64,000 nt of DNA from assembly GCF_902168065.1 (NCBI RefSeq), contig NZ_LR655698.1, forward strand, positions 20,964 to 84,963, written 5' to 3'. The position numbers and the translations under genes were made by a program. Numbering within the stretch: position 1 is the stretch's first letter; each line of letters begins with the position of its first letter. Shown one piece after another: positions 17,654 through 26,414 of this stretch. Source of the DNA: Mycobacterium tilburgii. GTDB taxonomy: Bacteria > Actinomycetota > Actinomycetes > Mycobacteriales > Mycobacteriaceae. The notes beneath the pieces are model-generated. The model saw nothing but the letters and a program-made list of their open reading frames with translations, searched no databases and was not told the DNA's origin.

Positions 17654-17945
17654 CTAGGCACCGGTGTCGCCGGGCCGGCCGATCGCCTCCAGGCGCCGTT
17701 GCACGCGGCCGAGGGCAGCTCGTCGGTGAACCGGGTGATGGCGGTGCCGATTATCAATGGCGTCGACTTTCACCTCCCCGTCGGCGGCCAGCTGGACGGC
17801 AACCTCGGTCACCTCGTCGTCGGTGAGTGTCGGCGCCGCAGCAGTGCCAGCAGCGGGACGTAGGCGGTCACGGGCACGCCGTCGGGATAGCCCCGGCGCG
17901 GACGAACGCGACGATTCTGGCAACCAGTTCGCCCAAACTCGCCAT
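17654..17945 (-). pseudogene. DUF3349 protein, frameshifted
   Basis: From ATG 17945 the reading MASLGELVARIVAFVRAG matches the start of mycobacterial DUF3349 proteins (about 100 residues, helical, of unknown function). The middle, TLTDDEVTEVAVQLAADGEV, is in a second frame. The end appears as ITRFTDELPS in one frame and RVQRRLEAIGRP in another. At least two shifts. Confidence 0.65.
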
Positions 17946-18022
17946 GACGTCCCCAATGCAGATCTAAGTCGACATGGTGTCGAATCATCGCAATTGGCGG
18001 TGCGGCAGACTACCGTTGATTG

Positions 18023-18458
18023 ATGCAGACTGCCTACCATCACCAATTCGACGCGCTCAAGGCAGCATCGGCGACTTGTGTGGCCGCTCCGACGCCGCGA
18101 TGCAACGGGCCACCCGCGCGCTGCTGGAAGCCGACAAGTCGTGGCCGAAAGCGTCATCACTGAACACGAGAAGTTTCTCGAGGCGGTCGTCCAGACCGAA
18201 ACCGGCGCCTTCAACCTGCTGGCCCTGCAGGCGCCGGTCGCCACCGAGCTGCGGGCGGTGTTCGGCAATCTGCAGAACGTCGCCGACGCCGACCGCATGG
18301 ACGTGTTGGTCCTGCACGTCGCCCAGACCGCTCGCCGGCGCCATCCGGCACACGCGATCACCGACGAGTCGCCGTCGGCCGACGACGTCGATCGCGTGCA
18401 ACGCCGCCTGGAAGCCATCGGCTGGCCGTCCTTCGAACCGGACCGACCGAGCGTCTAG
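18023..18458 (+). pseudogene. PhoU-like N-terminal fragment fused to a DUF3349 tail
   Basis: MQTAYHHQFDALKAA, GRSDAAMQRATRALLEAD and ESVITEHEKFLEAVVQTE are the first helices of a PhoU/PhoY phosphate-signalling protein, spread over three frames. LLALQAPVATELRAVFGNLQ continues to RRRHPAH. There the match switches in frame to a DUF3349 C-terminus, ITDESPSADDVDRVQRRLEA. The second half of PhoU is missing. It looks like a deletion between a phoU copy and a DUF3349 gene. Confidence 0.65.
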
Positions 18459-18462
18459 ACTC

Positions 18463-19132
18463 ATGCGTACCGCGTTCCATCACCAGCTCGACGCGCTGAG
18501 CCAGAGCATCGCCGACATGTGCGATCGCAGTGGCACCGCGATGGCTCAGGCCACCGAGGCACTGCTGGGCTCCGACATCGTGCTGGCCGAAACCGTCATA
18601 AGCGCCCACCACGGCTTCATCGTCCAGGTCAACCACGCCGAAACCACCGCCTACAACCTGCTACTGCTGCAGGCCCCGGTCGCCAGCGACCTGCGGGCGG
18701 TACTCGCCAGCCTGAAAAACGTCGCCGACGTCTACCGGATGGCGGCCCTGGCCCTGCAAGTCGCCGACACCGTCCGTCTCCGGCATCCCTCCCCCACGAT
18801 CCTCGACGACATCGTTCCCCACTTCGCCAAAATGGGGCGCATCGCAGTCGATCTCAGCAGGGACGCCACGGAGGTGGTGCTGTCGGGCACCGATCACGCC
18901 GTCAGAATCGCCTACGACGACGCAATGGACGAGCTACACTGGCTGGTGTTCGCGATCGTGATGGATCGGCAGTGGTCGCACACCGTCTACCACCGCCGTC
19001 GATATCACCCTGCTGAGCCGCTATTACGAGCAGTTCGCCGACCATGCCGTGACGGTGGGGCAACGAGTCCTCTTCCAGGCCACCGGTTCCCACGCCCACC
19101 TCAATGACATGCGGCGCGACCAGAGCGCCTGA
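18463..19132 (+). pseudogene. PhoU/PhoY-family phosphate regulator, frameshifted near its 3' end
   Basis: A nearly complete PhoU protein begins at ATG 18463: FHHQLDALSQSIADMCDR, TAYNLLLLQAPVASDLRAV, then the second helical repeat with PHFAKMGRIAVDLSRDATEV. At about 18990 the frame shifts. The natural ending ([20 protein letters not shown] to the stop at 19132) is in another frame. PhoU proteins restrain Pst/SenX3-RegX3 phosphate signalling. The altered 37-residue tail loses the last helix, so activity is doubtful. It stands in tandem with another phoU remnant. Confidence 0.7.
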
Positions 19133-19142
19133 CGGGGTCTGC

Positions 19143-19514
19143 TCAGCGGGCCAACGGCTTGTATAAGACTACGCCGTTGCCCTTGTTGTCGTACACCACG
19201 GCGCGGCGCTCGTGCACATCGTCGTACGGCCCCCTCACAATGCCGCCACCACTGGCCTCCACCGCTTTCGCGGCGGCGTCGACGTCGGCGGTCTTGATCC
19301 CGACGACAACCTGACCGGGGATCGGGTGGTCCACGTCCGTCGCCAGCGCGAGGGTGACCGGGCCGCCGTCCAGCGCTGCGAAATGAGTGCCGTCGCGGAA
19401 TTTCAGTGGCATGCCCAAGGTCTCGCTGTAGAACTGGATCGACTCGTCCAGATTGTCGGTCGACAAGATGATCATCTTGACTTCGTGGTCGCTCAACGTA
19501 TACCTCCTCTGCAC
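19143..19514 (-). CDS. VOC-superfamily (glyoxalase/bleomycin-resistance-like) protein
   Basis: A 123-residue VOC protein with the paired βαβββ units: MIILSTDNLDESIQFYSETL, GMPLKFRDGTHFAALDGG, then VVVGIKTADVDAAAKAVEAS and YDNKGNGVVLYKP. Metal-ligand-like positions are not all obvious (the first unit lacks the usual His), so enzyme activity is uncertain. The start may be ATG 19514 or a later codon near MIIL. Similar to short stand-alone VOC proteins of M. tuberculosis such as Rv0801. It is convergent with the broken phoU gene. Intact. Confidence 0.75.
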   Translation of the reverse strand: MQRRYTLSDHEVKMIILSTDNLDESIQFYSETLGMPLKFRDGTHFAALDGGPVTLALATDVDHPIPGQVVVGIKTADVDAAAKAVEASGGGIVRGPYDDVHERRAVVYDNKGNGVVLYKPLAR

Positions 19515-19760
19515 TGAGTAGCTTCCAGCTTAGGCACCGTGCGTGCCCAGCGGTGGAATCGGTCGACCGCACGGCGACGGACTGCCCTGCGATTCGGCCG
19601 GCATGCGGCTACCGTGCCATGACCAGGTATCAGCCAAGTGATCAGCCGGCCAACTTCTCGCGCACCGACGGTATCGAAAGGCGTAGCCGACAGTGCTCAG
19701 CAAACTTCGGCGCACATAACAAATCACGGTAACCAAAACGAGGAACCCGCGATGCGTCGG

Positions 19761-20090
19761 TTAGGACTTGGCTGCCTGCCGGGCGTCGATGTCCATGTCC
19801 GGGCAGAACGCCTCGACCGCGGCGAACGCGATCAGCTTGGTCTGCTGACTGTTGTAGCCCATGTTCTGAATTCGCTGCAGCGCCTGGTCTGGCGGGAGCA
19901 TGTTGTTGCGCAGTTGATTGCACAGGTTGGTGCCCACGTGGACGATCATGTCGTGGTTGCTGTACTTGATGTGGTTCTGATCGAGGAACGCAATGTAGGG
20001 CGTATTCGCGGGGTCGGCGTGGGCGACTGCCGGTACCGAACACAGCAGTGCGGAAAGGGCGATGAGTGACGCCGCTAGTGCTGTTTTCAT
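19761..20090 (-). CDS. Secreted DUF732 protein (copy 1)
   Basis: A 109-residue exported protein. The signal peptide covers about residues 1–25 (MKTALAASLIALSALLCS to AHA|DP). The mature part is a short helical DUF732 domain with two conserved cysteines (in GTNLCNQL and EAFCPD) that should form a disulfide outside the membrane. I chose ATG 20090 because it puts the signal peptide at the N-terminus; an in-frame upstream start at 20132 would bury it. Function of DUF732 is unknown. One of three paralogues within 3.6 kb. Confidence 0.8.
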   Translation of the reverse strand: MKTALAASLIALSALLCSVPAVAHADPANTPYIAFLDQNHIKYSNHDMIVHVGTNLCNQLRNNMLPPDQALQRIQNMGYNSQQTKLIAFAAVEAFCPDMDIDARQAAKS

Positions 20091-20209
20091 GGGCAAGAGC
20101 ATAGGATCACTGGCGAACTTCCAAGTGAACACCCGGGCAAACGGTTCACCCCGATAGCCGGATGTAGCAACAGCGTTGAGCAGACCGTGGCGCCCGGATT
20201 GGCCCCGGA

Positions 20210-20910
20210 TTGGCAGGGGGTTCCCGAACGGACGGCGCGACTCCGTCTCGCCCTCGACACGGACCCGTCAACAACATCGCGGCCGCGCTGCTCTGCGCGG
20301 TCGGGATCCCGGCGTTGGTCCGGTGGCGCCACTGGGACCGGCTCGCCATCGTGATTTATCACGGCGTGGCAGAGGAACCGCGGTCGCCAGCATGCTGGCA
20401 TGTCCTGCACGCGGCCGCCTATCGCCGCCGCGCTGGCTCGCCTCGCCGCGGGGACCCTGCCACCGCGCGATGGCCATCACCTTCGACGACGGCGCCGGCA
20501 ATCTCGCCACGCACGGGTGCCGGTGCTGCGCGAACTGGGATTGCCCGCCGCGGTGTGCCTCGCGACCGGCCCGATCGGGAGCACCGAAACCCTACGGCCC
20601 GACCGGCTTTGGCTGGCAATCGCGCACACCACCGCAACCAGGGCGGATCGGACCGCGCTGGGGCTAGGCATCCGTCCTCTTGCCGGTGGCCGCGACCGCG
20701 CTACGGTGTACGGTGCAGCGGTTGAAGAAGCTGGACGACGCACAGCGGTGCTGAACCAGTTTCTCGGCGCGCTGGGGTACCGCGACGACGTCGACGCTGG
20801 TCCGTTCCGAGTCATACGCCGCGATTGAGCGCAAAACCAGCAGCGCGCCAACGGCATTCGCTTATCCGAATGGCCGGCCGGAGGATTTCGACGCGCGTTA
20901 CTGCATCAAC
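20210..20910 (+). pseudogene. Polysaccharide deacetylase family remnant
   Basis: Pieces of a NodB-type deacetylase occur in several frames: WDRLAIVIYHGVAEEP, ALARLAAGTLPPR, MAITFDDGAGNLATHG (the catalytic TFDDG Asp pair), LRELGLPAAVCLATGPIGS and AFAYPNGRPEDFDA. At least three frameshifts break them, and no start or stop is shared. Such enzymes deacetylate cell-surface sugars. Confidence 0.7.
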
Positions 20911-20997
20911 CCCACGACCGCTTGCACGCGATGCGGCAAACCGGGCACCACCGGACCGCCTTCCGTCGGTTCAGCTTCGGCTGTACTGTATTTTTAC

Positions 20998-21334
20998 ATG
21001 CTGACCTGTGAGACACGGGAGGGCGTGCTGGGCCGGTTGGGGCGGGCGCTGGCCGATCCGACCCGGTGCCGGACCCTGGTGGCACTGCTCGACGGCGTGC
21101 GCTATCCGGGCGAATTGGCGACCCAGCTGAAGCTAACCCGGTCCAACGTGGCCAACCACCTGTCGTGACTGCGCGGCTGCGGGTTGGTGGTGGCCACCTA
21201 CCAGGGACGGCAGGTTTCGCTACGCGTTGGCCGACGTGCACCTCGCCCGCGCACTCCGGGAGTTGGTGCAGGTCGTGCTCGCCGTCGACACCGACGAACC
21301 GTGTCTGGCGAGCAGCCGCCGAGCCGGGCGGTAG
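20998..21334 (+). pseudogene. cmtR: CmtR-like ArsR-family metal sensor, nonsense and frameshift
   Basis: The frame from ATG 20998 reads MLTCETREGVLGRLGRALAD, PTRCRTLVALLDGV, LKLTRSNVANHLS, very like CmtR (Rv1994c), the Cd/Pb sensor. The next codon, which should be the metal-ligand Cys57, is TGA (21166–21168). After it LRGCGLVVATYQGRQV continues, then an extra T shifts the frame before the expected LADVHLARALRELVQVVL. A TGTA–TTTT–TACA dyad overlaps the start region. Nonfunctional. Confidence 0.8.
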
Positions 21335-21341
21335 CCGAGCG

Positions 21342-21632
21342 ATGACCGACCAGGATGCCGCACGCATGGCCGAGAACGTGTTGCCGATCTCCGTAACACT
21401 GGCAGACGGCTGCTGTTCTGCCGCGTCAGGCGCGAATACCGTTGCACCACAACGCCATGCCGTGTTGTCGCGCCGCGTGCGCCTACTCGTCTCGGCAACG
21501 ATCACCTACAACATCGTCGAGGCGGCCGGCGCGGTGGCATCGTCGGCGGCGTTGACCGGGTTCGGGCTGGACTCCCTGATCGAGGTGAGCCAGGAGTTTT
21601 CCAGGGCAGCCGTGTACCACGGCGTCAGATAG
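21342..21632 (+). pseudogene. Cation-diffusion-facilitator N-terminal fragment downstream of cmtR
   Basis: The frame from ATG 21342 (8 bases after the cmtR stop) has a Cys-containing head (DGCCSAASG). The first two membrane segments of a cation-efflux protein follow, RRVRLLVSATITYNIVEAAG and ALTGFGLDSLIEVS, and then the match ends at a junction (SQE) and an unrelated tail reaches the stop at 21632. Four further helices are missing. It was probably co-regulated with the adjacent metal sensor. Confidence 0.6.
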
Positions 21633-21684
21633 ATGCAGCCAGGGCGTGGCCGCCAGCGAGGTCGTCACCGGGGTGCACGAGCAC

Positions 21685-22053
21685 TCAGGCGCCGCGCCGC
21701 GCGGTCAGTCGATCGATGCGCTGGCAGCCCACGGCGTCACGCAGGACGGTGACCGGCCGGCCCTGCGCCAGGAAGAACGGCACCACGTACAGCAGCAACA
21801 GCACCTGCAGCGCGCACACCCAGAACAGGACGTCGGCGTAGCCGCCGATTGCGCTGAGAGTGACCAGTCCCCACAGCACCACGCCGACGCCGAAGCACGC
21901 GGCCTGGACGGGAGGAACGGACCGCTCGCCAGCCCGCCGCCGACACCACACATACGTGGCCGCGACGAACGTGATCATCGCCGCCGTGGGGAGGTCCGGA
22001 CACCAGACCCGGATCAGCGTGTCCCAGGTCAGCGGGCCCAGATCAGCGGTCAT
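21685..22053 (-). pseudogene. CtaG-like (cytochrome c oxidase assembly) N-terminal fragment
   Basis: Codons from ATG 22053 read PLTWDTLIRVWCPDLPTAA, VVLWGLVTLSAIGGYADVLF, VCALQVLLLLYVVPFFLAQG, typical of the first three helices of caa3_CtaG family membrane proteins (copper delivery to cytochrome oxidase). The protein should be two to three times longer, but a stop comes right after TVLRDAVG. Truncated. Confidence 0.6.
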
Positions 22054-22086
22054 GGCCCCAAGCGTATTGGCACCCGGCCGTGGTGC

Positions 22087-22446
22087 TCAGTTTCCTACGG
22101 CGCCTTCGGGTTTGGGTCCGCGTCCCTCACCGGTCAGATACTTGGGGCAGTACATGCCGGCCGCGATGGCTGTGAACTTGGCCGCGCCGTTGCCGGTGAA
22201 TCCCGGATTGCGCAACTGCAGGTTGTTGACGATCTCGGTGTCCGAGTGTCCCGTGTCGACCAGTTCGCACACCGTCTTGGCGGCCTCGATCGCGGCAGCC
22301 GGATCCTGATAGGTCAGCCCGGCGTCTTTGAGTTCCTTAAGGAACTGGGCGTCGACGGTGGGGTCGGGCGCGGGGCTGGGGTCGGCTTGCGCCGGGACCG
22401 CCAGGACGATGGTGGCGACGGCTAACAGCGTCGTCAGGCCTTTCAT
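22087..22446 (-). CDS. Secreted DUF732 protein (copy 2)
   Basis: A 119-residue exported protein. Signal peptide at about residues 1–21 (MKGLTTLLAVATIVLAVP to AQA|DP), a short Pro/Asp-rich linker, then the DUF732 domain with the cysteine pair (TVCELV and GMYCPK) and the NPGFTGNGAAKF segment common to the family. ATG 22446 is chosen because an upstream in-frame start would displace the signal peptide. Function unknown, extracytoplasmic. Same strand and domain as its neighbours at 19761 and 23027. Intact. Confidence 0.82.
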   Translation of the reverse strand: MKGLTTLLAVATIVLAVPAQADPSPAPDPTVDAQFLKELKDAGLTYQDPAAAIEAAKTVCELVDTGHSDTEIVNNLQLRNPGFTGNGAAKFTAIAAGMYCPKYLTGEGRGPKPEGAVGN

Positions 22447-23026
22447 AACTTCCGGATTCTCCCAGAGTTTCCCGGGCCCCGCAGCCACCGAGTCCGCCAA
22501 GCGTCGGAAGTTCAGTCAGATGGTGTTGGCTAGGAGGCGTGGCTGCCATCTTGATTGTCCTCGACGTTTTGTCGGCATTCTCGCTGTGGTCGGACTGATC
22601 GCCACCTGGACTCGGCTCCGGGCGCGCAGCAGGCGATCCGGCGCCGAGGGCGTGGTGCTGGTCATCGATCGCCTCACCCCGCGCCGCAAGAATGCGGCCC
22701 GACTGCAGGTGAGCCTGCGGATGGTCGGTCCGGCGGTGCGCTACGAGGTGGGACTCGATCTCGAATTTCCTGGATGGCCGCCGACAACGCCAACCTGCGC
22801 AGGGCGGCACTCGCCTCGAATCTGGGCACTTCAGAGGTCTACGAATGGCGTTGGGTCGCCGATTGGCGCCTCTCCAACGCCTGCCGGCCACTGGCGGAAG
22901 CTATGCAGCCCGACGACTCCCCCCGCACAGCATCCCCGGCATGGGTCCGCCGGAGCTGGGCCGAGCACCCGGGCGGGGACACGTAGCGCAAACCACCGCC
23001 GGGCCGCAGTAGCGCACCGGAGCCGG
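22447..23026. other. Decayed region between two DUF732 genes
   Basis: No intact gene in 580 bases. On the plus strand broken frames suggest a lost membrane-anchored protein (GVAAILIVLDVL, then ILAVVGLIATWTRLRARSR and LQVSLRMVGPAVRYEVGLDL), but I do not recognise the family. Confidence 0.35.
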
Positions 23027-23350
23027 TTACTGGGGGCTGTTGGGGGTGATGCGCGGCAACGCGCCCGGGCAATACGCGGTGGCCGCGATCGCCGCGAACT
23101 TGGCGGCGTTCTCCTCGCGCAGCCCGGGATTGCGATCTTGCACGGTCCTGACGACATCGACCATCTGCGTGCCCTGGCCGACCGCTTGGCATACCCACTT
23201 ACCCGCCGCGATCGCCCGGGCGGGATCGGGGTAAGTGACGCCGGTCGCCTGCAGCGCCGCCAGGAACTGGTCGTCCATCCCATCGGCGTGCGCGGGCGCG
23301 GCCGTGCCGACCAGGGCGACGGCGGCTACCAGCATCAAGAGGCGTCTCAT
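23027..23350 (-). CDS. Secreted DUF732 protein (copy 3)
   Basis: A 107-residue exported protein: signal peptide at about 1–22 (MRRLLMLVAAVALVGTAA to AHA|DG), then a DUF732 domain with WVCQAV and TAYCPG cysteines and the NPGLREENAAKFAAIAA stretch shared with copy 2. The tail ends RITPNSPQ. Likely a small disulfide-bonded cell-wall protein; function unknown. Copy 2 and copy 3 are more alike than either is to copy 1, pointing to a local duplication. Intact. Confidence 0.82.
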   Translation of the reverse strand: MRRLLMLVAAVALVGTAAPAHADGMDDQFLAALQATGVTYPDPARAIAAGKWVCQAVGQGTQMVDVVRTVQDRNPGLREENAAKFAAIAATAYCPGALPRITPNSPQ

Positions 23351-23484
23351 AGCCCACTGATCGTTGCAGACCGGCGGCTGATCCGCATCTCTTTTCCGGC
23401 CGGTCGCTCACACCGCCTCCCGAACGCCGGTTCGCGGCGGTCCACCTCTGCCGTACGCCGGCGGCGGTGTGCAATTATTCGAAG

Positions 23485-24009
23485 ATGCGCCGTTGGCTGA
23501 TCGTCCTGTCCACCGTGCTGATCGCCGCCGCTAGCCTCACCGCAACCGGGTTAGCCGTTCCGCGCGCCTGGGCCGGGGACGCGCCGATCGGACACATCGG
23601 CGACACCCTGCGGGTGGACACCAGCACCTACATCGCCGACGTCACGGTCAGCAGCGTGGCGCCGTGCGACCCGCCGCCCGGATTCGGCTACACCCGCAGC
23701 GGCGTTCCAATCAAGAGCTTCCCCGGCAGCACCCCGAACCGGGCCGACGTGACCGTGCGCGCGGTCCGGGTGCCCAACCCGTTCATCATGGCCACCGCGT
23801 TCAGCTTCACCGGGGTGACCCCGTACGCCGACGCCTACAAGCCGCGCGCCACCGACGCCCCCGACGATTTGGACAACGTGCTTGTCAACGCCCCGAACGG
23901 GGCGATCGTGCGCGGCGGGGTGTACTGGGACGCCTACCGCGACCCGATCTCTAACGTCGTGTTGCTGGACCGCAAGACAGGCCATCACCTGGCACAGTGG
24001 AACCTCTGA
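23485..24009 (+). CDS. Secreted conserved protein (Rv2668-like)
   Basis: A 174-residue exported protein, close to Rv2668 in length. The signal peptide covers about residues 1–30 (MRRWLIVLSTVLIAAASL to AWA|GD). The mature part is β-rich: HIGDTLRVDT, ADVTVSSVAPCDPPPGFGYT, NRADVTVRAVRVPNPFIMA. This immunoglobulin-like pattern resembles MPT63-type secreted proteins, which is only a fold-level guess. ATG 23485 is preferred over GTG 23467 for signal-peptide position. Its end overlaps the start of the acetyltransferase gene. Function unknown. Intact. Confidence 0.8.
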   Translation: MRRWLIVLSTVLIAAASLTATGLAVPRAWAGDAPIGHIGDTLRVDTSTYIADVTVSSVAPCDPPPGFGYTRSGVPIKSFPGSTPNRADVTVRAVRVPNPFIMATAFSFTGVTPYADAYKPRATDAPDDLDNVLVNAPNGAIVRGGVYWDAYRDPISNVVLLDRKTGHHLAQWNL

Positions 24010-24514
24010 CGCCCGTCATCCACCTCGCCAGAACGGAGTCCGTCGATCCCTCCGAACTGGCAAAGCTGGCCGCCCTGACGTTTCCGCTGGCGTGCCCGCC
24101 CACCGCAACCGCGGAGAACATCGCCTCGTTCATCGAGGCAAACCTGTCGCAGGCCCGCTCTTCGCGCAGTACCTCGCCGACCCCGACCGGGCCATCATCA
24201 CCGCCGCGCAAACCGGCCGAATGGTCGGCTACGCCATGGTGATTCGCGCCGACGACGATGCCTGCGCCGAACTGTCGAAGATCTACGTGCTGCCCTATCA
24301 CCACGGCTCCGGTATGGCCCCGGCACTGATGCGGCGGGCCCTGAACGTCGCCCGGGGCTGGGGCGTCCAGCGTGTGTGGCTCGGGGTCAACCAGGAAAAC
24401 CAACGCGCACAACGCTTTTATAGCAAGTACGGATTCCGGATCAACGGCACCAGAACATTTCAGGTCGGCGCACAGGTCGAAAACGTCTTCATTATGGTTT
24501 GTGAGCTCGGCTAG
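23997..24514 (+). pseudogene. GNAT acetyltransferase (Rv2669-like), frameshifted
   Basis: The N-terminal frame from GTG 23997 reads TPVIHLARTESVDPSELAKL to SFIEANLSQA. The rest, from LFAQYLADPDRAIITAAQTG through the acetyl-CoA region YVLPYHHGSGMAPALMRRAL to the stop at 24514, is in another frame. A single shift near 24155 separates them. The catalytic half is complete, but without re-initiation no full protein is made. It overlaps the end of the secreted-protein gene, so it was the second gene of that operon. Confidence 0.8.
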
Positions 24515-25519
24515 CCGCAGCAGTCAGTGCCAACAGGCGCGACGTGGCCCGCAGATACTTTTTCCGGTAGCCGCCCGCGAGCATCTCCGCGCTGAAGATG
24601 GTGTCCAGCTTCGCCCCCGACAACAGCACCGGGATGCCGGCGTCGTAGAGGAAGTCGGTCAACGACACCAGCCGCAGCGCAACGTTCTGATCGTCGATGC
24701 CGTGCACGCCGGTGAGAAACACCGGCCGTCACGCCCTCGATTAGGGTCAGATAACGCGACGGACGCATGGTCGTCAGATGCCGACACAGCGCGTCGAAGT
24801 CGTCCAGCGTCGCACCGTCGGTTTCGGCGGCCCGCGCCGCGATTTCTTCGTCCGACAGCGGTGGCGGCGCCGGCGGCTGGCCGCGATGCCGGTAATCCGG
24901 GCCTTCGATCCGCACCGTGGTGAAAATGCTTGCCACCGTGTTGATCTCGCGCAGGAAATCCTGTGCGGCGAAACGACCCTCACCAAGCTCGGGCAGCGTG
25001 TTGGAGGTGGTCGCCACCGACACGTCCCGTTCGACCAGTGAAGACAGCATCCGCGAGACGAGCGTGGTGTTGCCCGGATCGTCGAGTTCGAACTCGACGA
25101 TGCACACCGCCGTGTAGCCGGCCAACAGCTCGATGTATTCGGCGAAGCCGAACACCCCGGCCAGCTGGGTCAACTCGCCGAACGTGGCGAACGCCTTGGG
25201 CGTGCTCCGGCCCGCCCGGCCCCGATCCGGGCAGTTGGTAGTAGGCCGAGGCGAGCATATGCGTCTTGCCCACGCCGAACCCGCCGTCCAGATAGATGCC
25301 CACGCCGGGCAACACCTCGCGGCGGCCGAACAACTTCTGCCGGCCGGCCCGGCGCTGTTCGGCCGCGCGGCAGAACTCCTGACACGCCTGCAACGCGGCG
25401 GCCTGGCTGGGCTCGGCCGGGTCGGGACGGTAGGTCGCAAAGCTCACATCGGAAAATGTTGGGAGCGGCCGCAATTGGCTGATGAACCGTTCCGGTGACA
25501 CGCTAGGATGCCGGTCCAC
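24492..25519 (-). pseudogene. AFG1/ZapE-type ATPase (Rv2670c-like), two frameshifts
   Basis: Three frames are needed. From GTG 25519: HPSVSPERFISQLRPLPTF and the Walker A YLDGGFGVGKTHMLASAYY. A shift near 25200–25235 leads to KAFATFGELTQLAGVFGFAE, FELDDPGNTTLVSRML and SNTLPELGEGRF. A second shift near 24725 leads to FLTGVHGIDDQNVALRLVSL and GGYRKKYLRATSRL. The parent protein of about 350 residues is an AAA-type ATPase linked to division or respiratory-chain quality control. No intact product expected. Confidence 0.8.
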
Positions 25520-25580
25520 CAGCTGCTGAATGGGCGTATTGACGTCTGTCGACGCGGACCCATGGATGCAAAAATCCTAA

Positions 25581-25586
25581 TAGCGT
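25581..25586 (+). promoter_or_regulatory. Putative -10 element for leaderless ribD
   Basis: TAGCGT lies six bases before the ATG at 25593; no ribosome binding site is seen. Inferred leaderless start. Confidence 0.4.
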
Positions 25587-25592
25587 GTCCTC

Positions 25593-26372
25593 ATGGCCGA
25601 CTCCGCCACCGGCAAGTCCCCCGAGACCGTACTGACCCAGCTCGAATCGGGGCGCGAACTCGGCGATAGTGAACTCCCCCAGCTCTACGCCTATCCGGAC
25701 GGCGGCGACACCTGGGTGCGAGCCAACTTCATCACCAGCATCGACGGCTGGGCCACCGCCGACGGCAAGAGCGGCCCGATGGCCGGACCCGGCGACCGGC
25801 TGATCTTCTTCCTGCTGCGCGAACTCGCCGACGTCATCGTCGTGGGCGCCGGCACCGTGCGGGTGGAGGGCTATTCCGGCGCGCACGCCGGCGTGGCCGA
25901 GCGCCAGCGCCGGCAAGCCCGCGGGCAGACCGAGGTGCCGCAGTTGGCCATCGTCAGCCGATCCGGTCAGCTGGAACGGGATATGGGTGTGTTCACCCGG
26001 ACCGAGGTGCCGCCGCTGGTGCTCACCTGTACGGCGGCGGCCGAGGAAACCCGCCGGCTGCTCGGCGACTTGGCGGTGGTCGTCGACTGTTCCGGCGCCG
26101 ACCCCGACGAGGTCGACGTGGCCACCGTGCTGGCCGTGCTGCGGGTCCGCGGCATGCGTCGGGTGCTGACTGAAGGCGGGCCGACGCTGCTCGGCTCGCT
26201 GATGCAGCGCGGCCTGCTCGACGAGTTGTGCCTGACGATCGCGCCCTACGTGGTCGGCGGGCCGGCCCGCCGCATCGCGACGGGTGCCGGTCACGCGTTG
26301 ACGGCTATGCGCTGCTACCACATCCTCACCGATGCGGCCGACTATCTGTACACGCGCTACGTGCGAGCTTAA
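25593..26372 (+). CDS. ribD: RibD C-terminal-domain reductase (Rv2671-like)
   Basis: A 259-residue RibD_C/dihydrofolate-reductase-fold protein. Characteristic segments are VRANFITSIDGWATADGKSG (substrate loop), VIVVGAGTVRVEGY (NADPH-binding), MRRVLTEGGPTLLGSLMQRG and DELCLTIAPYVVGG. The deaminase domain of bifunctional RibD is absent. In M. tuberculosis Rv2671 is annotated RibD, but its product can act as an alternative dihydrofolate reductase (established), so riboflavin versus folate function should be kept open here. Divergent from the broken ATPase gene. Intact. Confidence 0.88.
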   Translation: MADSATGKSPETVLTQLESGRELGDSELPQLYAYPDGGDTWVRANFITSIDGWATADGKSGPMAGPGDRLIFFLLRELADVIVVGAGTVRVEGYSGAHAGVAERQRRQARGQTEVPQLAIVSRSGQLERDMGVFTRTEVPPLVLTCTAAAEETRRLLGDLAVVVDCSGADPDEVDVATVLAVLRVRGMRRVLTEGGPTLLGSLMQRGLLDELCLTIAPYVVGGPARRIATGAGHALTAMRCYHILTDAADYLYTRYVRA

Positions 26373-26401
26373 CGCTGCCGGGCCACACCGCGCGGAATGG
26401 C

Positions 26402-26407
26402 TACTGT
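26402..26407 (+). promoter_or_regulatory. Putative -10 element for leaderless Rv2672-like gene
   Basis: TACTGT seven bases before ATG 26415, no Shine-Dalgarno sequence between. Inferred. Confidence 0.4.
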
Positions 26408-26414
26408 AGTCGGC

